A stretch of 49,585 nt of DNA from Deltaproteobacteria bacterium (GTDB lineage: Bacteria > Desulfobacterota > Desulfarculia > Adiutricales > Adiutricaceae): assembly GCA_031264185.1 (NCBI GenBank), contig JAISEL010000136.1:1-49585 (forward strand), given 5' to 3'. A program made the translations under genes and the position numbers. The notes under the pieces were generated by a model, which saw nothing but the letters and a program-made list of their open reading frames with translations, made no database searches and was not told the DNA's origin. This document shows, piece by piece, positions 26,263 through 36,200 of this stretch. Every line of letters starts with the position of its first letter. The stretch's first letter is position 1.

Positions 26263-27474
26263 TCAGATAGCGGCGGCCAGGCGATCATGGGCCTCGTTAT
26301 CTTCACCAAATTCGGGCTGGAAGGCCAGATTCCAGGTGGTCTCCAGGTTAAAGGCGCTTTTTTCCTCCAAAATGGCCGAAGGTTCGGCATAGCGGCTGTG
26401 ATCCAGACGCAAGCCTACAGCCATGGTCCGGACCTCGTCCTTGTGGCCGATAAGTTTGCCCACCGTTTCGTGATCTTTGGGGGCGGCTCCGGACCAGTGG
26501 GAGGAAGTGAAGGAGAAGAGCCGCAAGGAAGGCCTGTTCCATTTGGTCGTACCCGGCGGCAGCCGGTGCAGAGTGACCGAAAGGCCGGTGAAATTGGCCA
26601 GTCTCTGGCTCTCTTTCCGCCAGACGGCCAGTTTTTCCGGGGACTGGATCTCGGTGATTAAGGCTAAAGTCCCGGCCTGGGGATAAAGTTTGGCCCCTTC
26701 AATGTCCCACCAGCCGAAAACGGAGTCCACGGTGAAGGCCAGATTGTCGCAGGCCGTTTCCACGTTGACGCATTCCCGGGCCAGACGGAGATCGTAAATA
26801 CCGGTCGGAAATTCTCCGGCCAGAAGCTGATCGGGCCAGTCGGGGCCCAAAGCTTCCGTCCCCCGTTCGCAGTCGCCCCGGTCCCGGTCCTGACACAGCC
26901 AGGTCGAGTTCTGCCTCTGGGTTTCAATGAAGATGACCGGGCAGTCCTTATCCAAAAGCTCCCTGACCTTCAGGTCCAGAAACTGAAACTGTTCCTGGCG
27001 GACCTGCGAAGATGCGCCGTCTTCAGCCTGGCGGGTGCCCTGGAGCCGGAAGCCTTTCTGGCGTAAGATCTGGGCCACTTTCTCATGGCTTATGGGGTGC
27101 CGGTTATTGGTCAGTTCCTTGGACAGCTGGCGGGTGCTTTTGCCGGTCCACAGCAGGGCGGCCTCCTGAGCATCGCCCTTACTCTGGCAGACGAGAGTTT
27201 CCAAAGAAGCCCAAAGGCCGGGGTCGACTCTTTCAACTCTGGGCCGGCCGGCCCCTGGGCGTCTGGTTTTGCCCGGTTCCAGAGGCGCTTCGTCCAATTC
27301 CCGGAGCCCTTTGGTGATGGTGACACGGGAAAGGCCGCAGGCCCTGGAAACCATGGAGATGCCGCAGCGTCCGATGCGACGGGCTTCGCCGGCCGCGACC
27401 AGGCGGCGTTCCCGTTCGCCTAAATGAGGCCAGACATGATTGAACATCTTGACAAGAGAGTTTTCTGCTTCCAT
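26263..27474 (-). CDS. ISAzo13-type transposase homologue lacking the DDE triad
   Basis: A full-length (403 residues), uninterrupted homologue of ISAzo13-family ('Rhodopirellula') transposases. Recognisable: the N-terminal helix-turn-helix (residues ~38-60, SMVSRACGLSRVTITKGLREL), LLWTGKSTRQLSKEL (108-121), HPISHEKVAQILRQKGF (126-142), YPQAGTLALIT (264-274), and LPPGTTKWNRPSLRLFSF (305-322). The three catalytic positions are all changed. Family VISVDTKKKE reads VIFIETQRQN (Asp to Glu184), LITADGGGSNG reads LITEIQSPEKL (Asp to Ile276), and KWNKIEHRLF reads KWNRPSLRLF (Glu to Ser316). Composition matches the resident genes. No inverted ends were found. An open frame kept after loss of catalysis suggests selection for another role, such as DNA binding. 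The family motifs are from memory. Confidence 0.85.
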   Translation of the reverse strand: MEAENSLVKMFNHVWPHLGERERRLVAAGEARRIGRCGISMVSRACGLSRVTITKGLRELDEAPLEPGKTRRPGAGRPRVERVDPGLWASLETLVCQSKGDAQEAALLWTGKSTRQLSKELTNNRHPISHEKVAQILRQKGFRLQGTRQAEDGASSQVRQEQFQFLDLKVRELLDKDCPVIFIETQRQNSTWLCQDRDRGDCERGTEALGPDWPDQLLAGEFPTGIYDLRLARECVNVETACDNLAFTVDSVFGWWDIEGAKLYPQAGTLALITEIQSPEKLAVWRKESQRLANFTGLSVTLHRLPPGTTKWNRPSLRLFSFTSSHWSGAAPKDHETVGKLIGHKDEVRTMAVGLRLDHSRYAEPSAILEEKSAFNLETTWNLAFQPEFGEDNEAHDRLAAAI

Positions 27475-27522
27475 GTTACTACCCGTCTTTGGAGATATGC
27501 TCCGAATTTTTTAATGATTAAA

Positions 27523-27548
27523 CCGGCCGCCGTTCCACGGGCGGCCGG
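27523..27548 (-). terminator. Terminator of the flavodoxin gene
   Basis: A perfect 9-bp stem, CCGGCCGCC (27523-27531) and GGCGGCCGG (27540-27548), with an 8-base loop. On the minus strand it is followed by TTTAATCATTAAAAAATT. It lies 11 bp beyond the flavodoxin stop and just upstream of the ISAzo13-type gene, which would insulate the two. Confidence 0.6.
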
Positions 27549-27559
27549 GAGGAGGGCAG

Positions 27560-28006
27560 TTAAATGGCCGCCAGGACCGAGCTGCCCCAGTTTTTGATGG
27601 CTGCCGCCGAGTCGCCTGGGTCGCCGTTAATTTTCAGCTTGTCGCCCACCACTTTGGCTCCCAGCGTCCCGAGTTTATCGGTAATGGCGTCCACCGCCCC
27701 GCAGAAGTGGGTGTAGTCTTCATCGCCGCAGCCGAACACCCCGGCCTTGATCCCGGAGCAGCCGATTTTGTCGAAGGATTGGAACAGGGGAATAAAGTCG
27801 TCCTGGAGTTCAATTTCATCCTGTCCCCAGGTCGAGCAGCCGAACAGGACCAGATCCCGTTCGGAGCAGAGACCGTCAGGCTTGGCTTTGCCGGCATTGG
27901 TGGTTTCCACTGAGTGTCCGGCTTCTTTGATCTGGGCGGACAGCTGATTGGCAACCCACTCGGTATTGCCGGTGGTTGAACCGTAAACAATCAAAACATT
28001 GGCCAT
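27560..28006 (-). CDS. Flavodoxin
   Basis: A 148-residue short-chain flavodoxin, an FMN electron carrier that can replace ferredoxin under iron limitation. The phosphate-binding loop is YGSTTGNTE near the N-terminus. The FMN-contacting loops are GCSTWGQDEIELQDDF and FGCGDEDYTHFCGA, closely resembling Desulfovibrio flavodoxin. ATG at 28006 is chosen because AGGAG precedes it; the longer frame to 28048 has no such site. It is monocistronic, with a terminator behind it. It could supply electrons to the nearby NuoEFG-less complex I (inference). Confidence 0.93.
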   Translation of the reverse strand: MANVLIVYGSTTGNTEWVANQLSAQIKEAGHSVETTNAGKAKPDGLCSERDLVLFGCSTWGQDEIELQDDFIPLFQSFDKIGCSGIKAGVFGCGDEDYTHFCGAVDAITDKLGTLGAKVVGDKLKINGDPGDSAAAIKNWGSSVLAAI

Positions 28007-28092
28007 ATTTGATTCTCCTGAATATTTCCCCTGGTTTCCCGGAAGCATTCATGGCCCCGGGAGCGGGTGAGGTGTATTATTGAACAAAGACT

Positions 28093-28125
28093 ATCATAAT
28101 TGAAACTCAGTAGCAATAGCTTTTA
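28093..28125 (-). promoter_or_regulatory. Possible Fur-like operator upstream of flavodoxin
   Basis: An AT-rich dyad with ATTGAAACT and a downstream CAAT half-site, about 90-120 bp before the flavodoxin ATG. A further copy of the arm, AGTTTCAG, lies at 28166-28173. Flavodoxins are often under Fur control and the spacing is suitable, but the match to a Fur box is loose. Confidence 0.25.
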
Positions 28126-28559
28126 GAAAAAATTTTTGTCAGCCGGGGAAAATTTTTTCCATAATAGTTTCAGTATGTTATGTGTTTTTTTTAGCAACTT
28201 TTTTTACGAGACTCCGAAAAAATCAAAAAAATCTTTGTCAATAATTAAAAAAAGATGGTTTCTTAGGCTTCCGGAACCTTAAAAGGCAGCCGAATCTTTA
28301 ACAGGAATTTTATGTCTCTTATATTTTCAAGGAATTATTTTGAAAAATCGTGAGCAGATCCCTGCCCTGAAGATTAATTAGCTGTATTCCTGATTTTTTC
28401 ATCATTTTTACTTGGCATTGGGTTTATACCCAATGCTTCATAGAGCCTTAAGCGCCGTAATTAATAAACAATTGATTCTCTAATCTCTATAATTATTAAA
28501 TCATAAAATATGCATTATATAACTATGTAAAGTCATTTTTTTGATTTTACAGCTATTAT
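28126..28559. other. AT-rich intergenic with a perfect hairpin
   Basis: No gene seen. GCATTGGGT TTAT ACCCAATGC (28415-28436) is a perfect 9-bp stem with a four-base loop and no T run on either strand. Confidence 0.5.
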
Positions 28560-29239
28560 TTACAGCCTTTTGCGGTAAAAAGATGTCTTAACATGCGGAT
28601 GCTCCGGTGCGCCGGAATTGACGCAGATTAGGCGGCTGCCTGTTCTCCCCTTTCCCTGGCTGTAATCAGGCCGCAGGCCTGGCGCCAGGAAGCCTCTGAT
28701 AAGGCGTCTCAGCCTGTTCCGGTTGATCCGGGCATATGAGGCCTGCGGTTCGGGATTTACGCCGGCGAACCGACTGCTCATGCCCCTTTACTGGCGTCAG
28801 CTTTACGCCGCCGCCGCGCCGGGAGCGGAGCGCTTCGGAAACCGGCTCGCGATGAGCGATTAGTTCCTCTTCTGACGGGCTGCCGGGGCCGGCGGCCCTT
28901 GACATACAGAGCGGTGAACGCCTGCAGGCCGGGCAGCAGGATTTTACAGCCTATGCAATATGTCTTTTTGCATTAAAGCCCGCAGTCACGGACGCCGGGC
29001 GGCTTCCAGCCTCCCCGGGTAAGCCGGATGAGGCGGTTGAGGCCGATAAGGCTCAGACGGGAAATCAGCAGTCTTCCTGAACTGAAGCGTCTCTCCTGTC
29101 TCTGAGGCAGGCCTGGCGTTCTGTCAGCTCCTGCGGCAGTCAGGGGCCCAGCTGAGGATTCGGTCAGGATTCGGCGTTTTTTCCGGGGGCTGAGGGGTCT
29201 TGGGGATGTTTTGTCCGCAGCCGGCCGGCAGAAAGCCAG
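28560..29239. other. GC-rich stretch, no gene seen
   Basis: Short frames on the minus strand (28560-28905) lack motifs and ribosome binding sites. Composition is like 24,600-25,700, so this may be similar decayed DNA. Confidence 0.4.
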
Positions 29240-30373
29240 TCAGCTGTTTTTGATTTGCGGGCGGAAAGTCCAGGCTGAGGTCAGGGGGGCGGTTCTGAAG
29301 CGGGCGGCCAAACCTGAGGTTCCCGGGTCAAAGCCGAAAAGGTCCCGCCACATGCGGCCGCTTTCCATGCACAGGTAGACCGTCGTCAGGGGGCACAGGT
29401 GAGGCTTCAGAAAGTTCAGCAAGCTTTTGTACAGAAGGTATCTTAAAGGGCGCGGATAGCGTTTTTTGCCGTCATGGGCCCGGATAAACTCCCCGTCAAA
29501 TAAGGCTGACGGATTATCTTTCAGCAGAATGTTTTTTAACGGCCCTAAATACCGGAAACAGCCCAAAGAAATCCAGGCCACTTTATTCCAGGGCACATAT
29601 TTGTCAATCAGCCCGACCGCTTCCAGGTAACCCCTGCTCCAGCCGGGATAACAGACAATGGGATCAAAATGAAGCCCTATGCTGTAGCCCCAGTCGGCTG
29701 CTTTTCGGGCTGCTTTCAGGCGGGAAATCAAGGGCGCGGCCCTGGATTCGGTCCCGGCCGAAATAAAGGGCGAATTGACGGAAAAGCTTATGACTGTCCG
29801 GCCCCGGTGGTCCAAGGCCAGAAGATGGTCAATGCCGGCGGTCTTGGTTTTTAGTTCAAGAACGCTTTTGGAATAGTTGGAAAAAAGTAAAATTAAGCTT
29901 TCAGAAATATTAAAGCCCCGGTCGAAAACCAAAGAATCGGTAAATTCGCCCGTGCAGAACCGGTAGGATTTTTCCGGATCCTGGGGGCGGCCGGAATTTT
30001 CAATATCATCTAAAATCCGTTTTATTTCGGCCAGTCCGTCGGTTAAAGCGTTCCCGAATCTGAACACGGCCGCAGAGCCCAGGTAAGCGGCCAGAATGCA
30101 GTACTGGCAGCCTAAATGACAGCCCTGGCCTATGTGAATAATATTCAGGCCGCAGCAGTTATACAAAGGAGTGGCCGGACAGGGCCGGATAAAAGAACCC
30201 CGGTGGCGGGTCAAAACCAGATCTCCGGCCGAAAAGGAAGGATAGTCGGCCGCAGTCAGCGGGGCAATGACCTCAGGCCTGTACTGGGGGTAGAAAGAAG
30301 AATCAGCGAACTCTTCTTCGGCCAAATACCGATCAGGCGCCGGACCGGTCTGGCCGTTTAAACGGGGCCTCAT
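29240..30373 (-). CDS. SPL-type radical SAM protein
   Basis: A 377-residue radical SAM protein of the spore photoproduct lyase-like branch. Cys85, Cys89 and Cys92 form the CxxxCxxC cluster motif in GQGCHLGCQYC. FCTGEFTDSL, ELKTKTAGIDHLL, FSVNSPFIS and the later GLHFDPIVCYPGW match the SplB-like TIM barrel. Real SplB repairs UV photoproducts in spores, but this organism shows no other sign of sporulation, and many Desulfobacterota carry such proteins without a known substrate. ATG at 30373 lacks a strong ribosome site. It follows the ParB-like gene by 43 bp and is the last gene of the miaB-purB-uppS-ridA run. Confidence 0.85.
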   Translation of the reverse strand: MRPRLNGQTGPAPDRYLAEEEFADSSFYPQYRPEVIAPLTAADYPSFSAGDLVLTRHRGSFIRPCPATPLYNCCGLNIIHIGQGCHLGCQYCILAAYLGSAAVFRFGNALTDGLAEIKRILDDIENSGRPQDPEKSYRFCTGEFTDSLVFDRGFNISESLILLFSNYSKSVLELKTKTAGIDHLLALDHRGRTVISFSVNSPFISAGTESRAAPLISRLKAARKAADWGYSIGLHFDPIVCYPGWSRGYLEAVGLIDKYVPWNKVAWISLGCFRYLGPLKNILLKDNPSALFDGEFIRAHDGKKRYPRPLRYLLYKSLLNFLKPHLCPLTTVYLCMESGRMWRDLFGFDPGTSGLAARFRTAPLTSAWTFRPQIKNS

Positions 30374-30416
30374 GCGGCTTTGTTCCGGGTTTTGGTTCCG
30401 GCTGTGCTCTTTAATT

Positions 30417-31421
30417 TTAGAAATCTCCGTCCCCCGGCCATTTCAGATCCCACAGGTTTAAAAATGAGGGAGACCGGCTTAATTCGGCCAGTTTCGGACT
30501 TAAATCCTCTAAATCCCGGGCTGATTTTAACGTCAGGGTCAGGGTCAGAAAGAGATCCTCCAAACTGGGATCGGCTTTTAAGCGCACTTCCGGGGGCAGG
30601 GGCAGACTGTCCAGTAATTTATGCCGCCGGGCCGTATAGGCGGCCAACTTAGGAAACCTCAAGGTCCAGAGCTTTTGGCGGAACATTTCGGCGGCCTGGC
30701 CCGGAGTATCCGGTCCCGGGGTCCGATCCAGTGATTTGAAAAGAAAGGAAAAATCGGAATTCCGGGCTCTTTTCAGGTCCAAAAGCCATTCCAGCCACAG
30801 CTTCCGGTTTTGGAGACTGGGCTTATGCTGTTCCAGATAGGCCCAGACCGGTGAGGCATCAGAGCCCAGATCGGAAATTAAAGCGGCTGATTCCAGGTCC
30901 AGCCGGCCGCAGGCCAAAGAACATAAGGCCGGAGGCGGCAGAACGGCCGCTTTATAGTACTGGTCCAAAACTTTATCGGCCCGGGGCAGTTCCAGGAACT
31001 TGATCAGGCTTTTGGCCCGGCCGGAAAGATCATCTGACATGGCCCGCCATAAAAGGGCTTTTTCGGCCGGATTGTAGCTTCGGCCCAGATTGTCGGCCAG
31101 AGCCAGAGACCAAAGACGAAATAAATCGGGCTCCGGATCTTTGGGGACCAGGACGGGGACGGTTTTTGAGCCTAAATCTTTTAAAACTTTCAGCCTTTTT
31201 GAGCCGGCTATGACCGTGTAGCTTTGTCCGGAGCCTTTTATGGCCCACAGGGGCCTTAATATGCCCAGCTCCCGGACAGACTCGGCTAAAAGAGCCGTCT
31301 CTCCGGTCAGACTGAAAGGCCAGGCCCCTGCAATCAGGTCCAGAGGCAGACTGACCGGTTCCGGGCTAAAGTCAGCCGGGCCGGAGACGGGCGCCGGCCC
31401 GGAAGGGACAGTATCTGTCAC
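30417..31421 (-). CDS. ParB/Srx-like nuclease-fold protein
   Basis: A 334-residue protein with a ParB N-terminal-like domain in its first ~120 residues: PVSLPLDLIAGAWPF, then LAESVRELGILRPLWAI, YTVIAGSKRLKVLKDLG and TVPVLV. The middle helical part (residues ~110-200, with ADNLGRSYNPAEKALLWRAM) also recalls ParB-type proteins, but the typical GERRxRA box is altered to GSKRLKV and no helix-turn-helix or centromere-binding region is clear. The GTG start overlaps the ridA stop (GTGA). The gene is chromosomal and not next to parA, so plasmid partitioning is unlikely. Its pairing with a radical SAM gene suggests a nucleic-acid-related role (inference). Confidence 0.75.
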   Translation of the reverse strand: MTDTVPSGPAPVSGPADFSPEPVSLPLDLIAGAWPFSLTGETALLAESVRELGILRPLWAIKGSGQSYTVIAGSKRLKVLKDLGSKTVPVLVPKDPEPDLFRLWSLALADNLGRSYNPAEKALLWRAMSDDLSGRAKSLIKFLELPRADKVLDQYYKAAVLPPPALCSLACGRLDLESAALISDLGSDASPVWAYLEQHKPSLQNRKLWLEWLLDLKRARNSDFSFLFKSLDRTPGPDTPGQAAEMFRQKLWTLRFPKLAAYTARRHKLLDSLPLPPEVRLKADPSLEDLFLTLTLTLKSARDLEDLSPKLAELSRSPSFLNLWDLKWPGDGDF

Positions 31422-31792
31422 TTGACGGCTGCGGCCTCTATTTCCACCTTAGCCCCCCTGGGCAGGGCGGCTACCTGAACTGTAGCTCTGGCCGGATAAG
31501 GGGTGGAGAAAAAGGAGGAGTAGACTTCGTTGACGGCCGTAAATTCGGCCAGATCGGTCATGAATATGCCCACTCTGACCACATCGGCCAGACTGGAATT
31601 GGCGGCTTCCAAAATGGCCCTTATATTGGTCAGACACTGGTGGGCCTGCTCGGCGGCTGTTTTGGGCATTTGGCCGGTCACCGGATCAATGGGCAGCTGC
31701 CCGGAGACGTAGACAGCGTGTCCGGCAACCACGCCCTGACTGTAGGGTCCGATGGCTCCGGGAGCGGCATTGGTGGAGATGGCTGTTTTCAT
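31418..31792 (-). CDS. ridA: RidA family enamine/imine deaminase
   Basis: A 124-residue RidA (YjgF/YER057c) protein, a cytosolic trimer that hydrolyses reactive enamine/imine intermediates formed by PLP enzymes. Family marks: GAIGPYSQGV near the N-terminus, YVSGQLPIDPVTG, the catalytic-arginine strand TDLAEFTAVNEVY followed by PYPARATVQVAALPRGAKVEIEA in two parts. ATG at 31792 follows AAAGGA. It overlaps the ParB-like gene by 4 bp and lies 18 bp after uppS, within one operon. Confidence 0.93.
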   Translation of the reverse strand: MKTAISTNAAPGAIGPYSQGVVAGHAVYVSGQLPIDPVTGQMPKTAAEQAHQCLTNIRAILEAANSSLADVVRVGIFMTDLAEFTAVNEVYSSFFSTPYPARATVQVAALPRGAKVEIEAAAVK

Positions 31793-31810
31793 GAAAAATC
31801 CTTTGGGTTG

Positions 31811-32527
31811 TTAAGCCCGGCCGAATCTTCTCCGGCGGCCCTGGAAATCGTTTAAGGCCAGAAGAAAATCCTCTTCCCCGAAGTCGGGCCATAAGGTGTC
31901 AGTAAAATAAAGTTCCGCATAAGCTAAATGCCACAGGAGAAAATTGGAGATCCTTTGATCGCCTCCGGTCCGGATTAAAAGATCGACTTCCGGCAGGATT
32001 CCGGTCCACAGGCGCCGGGCGAAGTCCTCTTCAGTAACGGCCGAGGGATCGATCAAGCCTTTTTGGGCTTCCTGGGCCAGATTCCTGGCCGCCTGGGTCA
32101 GCTCGGCCCGGCTGCCGTAAGATAAGGCCAAAGAAAGAGTCAGCTCGGTATTGCCGGCCGTCAGTTCCTCGGCCTGGGCCAGAGCTGCCCGGGTGGCCTC
32201 GGGCAGGCGGCCGGTGTCGCCGACTCCCCGCAAGCGGACCCCGGACGTCAGGAGTTCGGCTGTCTCTGAATCCAGATACCGCACTAAAAGAGAAAAAAGG
32301 TTTTCCACCTCCTCTTTGGACCGGGCCCAGTTTTCGGTGGAAAAGGCGTAAAGGGTCAGGTACCTGACTTTCTGGCGGTGAGCGGCTTTTAATATGGTCC
32401 GAACAGGCTCGGCTCCGGCCAGATGTCCCTCGGAGCGGCTCCGGCCCCGGGCTTCGGCCCACCGGCCGTTGCCGTCCATGATAATGGCTACGTGCTGCGG
32501 GGGACTGTGCTCCTGGGAATCTGGCAT
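31811..32527 (-). CDS. uppS: Undecaprenyl diphosphate synthase (isoprenyl transferase)
   Basis: A 238-residue cis-prenyltransferase making the C55 lipid carrier for peptidoglycan and other envelope polymers from farnesyl diphosphate and isopentenyl diphosphate. HVAIIMDGNGRWAEARG contains the catalytic Asp18. YAFSTENWARSKEEV, LIRTGGDQRISNFLLWHLAY and ELYFTDTLWPDF are all complete. Length is normal. ATG at 32527 lies 24 bp after the purB stop. Confidence 0.95.
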   Translation of the reverse strand: MPDSQEHSPPQHVAIIMDGNGRWAEARGRSRSEGHLAGAEPVRTILKAAHRQKVRYLTLYAFSTENWARSKEEVENLFSLLVRYLDSETAELLTSGVRLRGVGDTGRLPEATRAALAQAEELTAGNTELTLSLALSYGSRAELTQAARNLAQEAQKGLIDPSAVTEEDFARRLWTGILPEVDLLIRTGGDQRISNFLLWHLAYAELYFTDTLWPDFGEEDFLLALNDFQGRRRRFGRA

Positions 32528-32551
32528 GAAGTGGCTTACCTGAAAAAGTTT

Positions 32552-33901
<1,350 letters not shown>

Positions 33902-33959
33902 ATGATCCTCTTAATCATTCCGCTTCCGCCTGGCTGATAGACAGCGGAATATTGGCTGA

Positions 33960-35291
33960 TTAACTGACAAGCTGGCCTAAGAGGCTGGCTGTCCAGCCGC
34001 TTTCTATCCTGACCGGAACCAATCGGCCGCAGAGATCGGGCGAACCCGGAAAATTGACTGTCTTTAAGCTCCCAGTCCGGCCGGACATCTGACCTTTTTC
34101 CCGGCCAGGGCCGGCGACTAAGACTTCCACCGTCCGTCCGGCGTAGGATTCATTTATTTCCAAAGTAACGGCTTTTTGAAGATTTTGAACTTGACCGAGG
34201 CGACGGGCCTTTTCTGTCTCAGCCACTTTTCCGGGCATAAGGGCGGCTTTGGTCTGAGGCCGGTCACTGTACATGAAGGAATAAATGGAATCGAATCTGA
34301 CTTGGGCCAGCATCTCCAAAGTCATTTCCAGATCCCGTTCGTCTTCCCCCGGAAAACCGACAATTATGTCGGTGGAAAGGGCCAAATCCGGTTCAGCCCG
34401 GCGCAGGGCGGTTACTGTTTTCAAATATCCGGCCCGATCGTAGCGGCGGCCCATGGCTTTTAAAATTCGGTCCGAACCCGACTGGAGAGGCAGATGGAGG
34501 TGGGGAGCCAAAGTTCGGAGATCTCCGAAAAGGCCGATCAGTTCAGGTGGAAAGTCTTTTGGATGGGAGGTGGTAAACCTCAGGCGCCAGAGTTCCTTAT
34601 AGCTGTCCAATTCCTTAAGGAGCCGGACAAAGGCCGGGCCTTTCTTTGAATCAAGGCCGTCCGGGGCGTAGGAATTGACGTTCTGGCCCAGAAGGGTGAT
34701 TTCCCGGCAGCCGCCGGAAATAAGACTTTCGGCTTCTGATAAAATATCTTTCAAAGGCCGGCTTTTTTCCCTGCCTCTTAGATAAGGCACGACGCAGTAA
34801 GCGCAGAAGTTGTCGCAGCCTTCCATGACTGTAATAAAGGAACTCAGAGCCGAGGCGGCTGATCCGCCGGCCGGGCAGGGTTCGGGGGCTGACTCACTGT
34901 CCGGAGTCTGTCCGGTCAGAATGACGGCCGGTCCCCGTGGATCCAAAGTCTCTAAAATTTCCGGGATTTCGGCCAGCCTGCCCGGTCCGGTGATGAGGCT
35001 TAAAAAGGGGACTTTGCCTAAAAATTCCCGCCCTTCCTGTTCGGCCAGACAACCGCCGACCCCGATAATCAGGTCCGGATTTCTCTTTTTTAACGGCTTC
35101 AGTCCTTTTAAACGGCTGATGACTTTTTGGGCCGCTTTTTCCCGTATGGAGCAGGTATTCAGAAAAATGAAATCAGCTTTATCATTCCCGCCAGCCGGGC
35201 TCCAGCCCTTAGCTGCCAGAAGTCCCGCCAGCCGGCCCGAGTCGTAGACATTCATCTGGCAGCCAAAAGTGGATATAAAATACTGTTTCAT
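33960..35291 (-). CDS. miaB: tRNA-2-methylthio-N6-isopentenyladenosine synthase
   Basis: MiaB, 443 residues, the radical SAM methylthiotransferase that adds the 2-methylthio group to i6A37 in tRNAs. Domains in order: an N-terminal UPF0004 domain with Cys11, Cys47 and Cys81 for the auxiliary cluster; the radical SAM core with Cys159, Cys163 and Cys166 in EGCDNFCAYCVVPY; and a C-terminal TRAM domain (roughly 380-443). YLRGREKSRP and GQNVNSYAPDG support MiaB rather than MtaB or RimO. It is the first gene of the run to the SPL-type gene. A moderately good promoter lies about 100 bp upstream. Confidence 0.94.
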   Translation of the reverse strand: MKQYFISTFGCQMNVYDSGRLAGLLAAKGWSPAGGNDKADFIFLNTCSIREKAAQKVISRLKGLKPLKKRNPDLIIGVGGCLAEQEGREFLGKVPFLSLITGPGRLAEIPEILETLDPRGPAVILTGQTPDSESAPEPCPAGGSAASALSSFITVMEGCDNFCAYCVVPYLRGREKSRPLKDILSEAESLISGGCREITLLGQNVNSYAPDGLDSKKGPAFVRLLKELDSYKELWRLRFTTSHPKDFPPELIGLFGDLRTLAPHLHLPLQSGSDRILKAMGRRYDRAGYLKTVTALRRAEPDLALSTDIIVGFPGEDERDLEMTLEMLAQVRFDSIYSFMYSDRPQTKAALMPGKVAETEKARRLGQVQNLQKAVTLEINESYAGRTVEVLVAGPGREKGQMSGRTGSLKTVNFPGSPDLCGRLVPVRIESGWTASLLGQLVS

Positions 35292-35381
35292 TAAAGCCCG
35301 TTCAAAATGCTGAGTTTACTGCCCCGGAAAAGCGGACTGAAAAACCCGAGCCTCCTGGTCAGAGAGGCATTGGTTAAGTGG

Positions 35382-35410
35382 ATTTAAGCACTTTTCCGTG
35401 GATTTGGCAA
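35382..35410 (-). promoter_or_regulatory. Likely promoter of the miaB operon
   Basis: On the minus strand: TTGCCA (35410-35405), a 17-bp spacer, TTAAAT (35387-35382), about 90 bp before the miaB ATG. Five of six -35 bases and four of six -10 bases match the sigma-70 consensus. Confidence 0.45.
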
Positions 35411-36060
35411 GATCGGATTTTATTCCTTTTTCAATATTAAAGCTTAGTTGGCATAAAATCTAATAATTAATTTATAAATTAACACACCGGCCCCCAAAAA
35501 ATCACATGAAATCAAAGGCTTAAACGAAACATCAATTTGGCAGCACAAGCGGCGCATCGTAATTATAGTATAATTACGATATAAAATTCAATTAATATTC
35601 TTAAGAGGCACTTTAGTGTAAATTTTATCAGGGATTAGCTCGCGTGTTTCGATTTTTAGAGATGCAATCTACAAAAACCCAATTCGCTGAATTTTTTAAC
35701 CTGGATGATTCTAACCGGTGCCGTCTTTGGTGGCAGCCGCAGCTTCCCTTACAGTGACATTCTGTTACTCTGTGAATTCCATAACTGGGGATAAATTACG
35801 GCCGGCATAGTCACTTGGCAGCAGCTGAGGAGTCCGTCAAAGCTCTTAAGGCTGCTGCAGTCCCTTGTTGCTCGGTCATGGTCCATAGCCCCCAGGATTT
35901 TGCGGTGATCCTGGTGTAATCTGCTGTCCACTGGCTCATTGACTTGCCATTGACTTGTTGACTTGCTCAAATTAATAAATTAACTTAGCATCTAATTTTT
36001 CCGCGTCTTCCCGAAATCGTGTGCATTGCCGGCCATTTATTTCCTGCGTCAATCATTCGG
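35411..36060. other. Intergenic with an operator-like palindrome
   Basis: No gene seen. The palindrome at 35556-35580 is listed separately. A 73-codon minus-strand frame at 35749-35970 has no family features. Confidence 0.45.
35556..35580. repeat. 25-bp near-perfect palindrome
   Basis: ATCGTAATTATAG and TATAATTACGAT form a two-fold symmetric site with only the central base unpaired. It lies in an AT-rich spacer, about 265 bp upstream of miaB. The form is that of a regulator operator, but no neighbouring regulator is seen. Confidence 0.6.
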
Positions 36061-36169
36061 CGGCCTCGCGAAAAGTCCCTTTTTCATAAAAGTGCATTTA
36101 TAAATATTTGATATCATTATCTTTTTTGAACCCGACTTCCGGAAAAAAGAGGTTTTTGCGAAGGCATCT
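36061..36169 (+). repeat. Long dispersed repeat, copy A
   Basis: Starts CGGCCTCGCGAAAAGTCCC and ends with GGTTTTTGCGAAGGCATC. An inverted, diverged copy lies at 37018-37109; copy A carries about 16 extra bases in the middle. The core GACTTCCGGAAAA is shared. Confidence 0.7.
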
Positions 36170-36200
36170 GGGATGCTCATTTCATCTGGGATGCTCATTT
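36165..36200 (+). repeat. Tandem 18-bp duplication
   Basis: CATCTGGGATGCTCATTT occurs twice without spacer (36165-36182 and 36183-36200), at the edge of repeat copy A. Confidence 0.85.
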
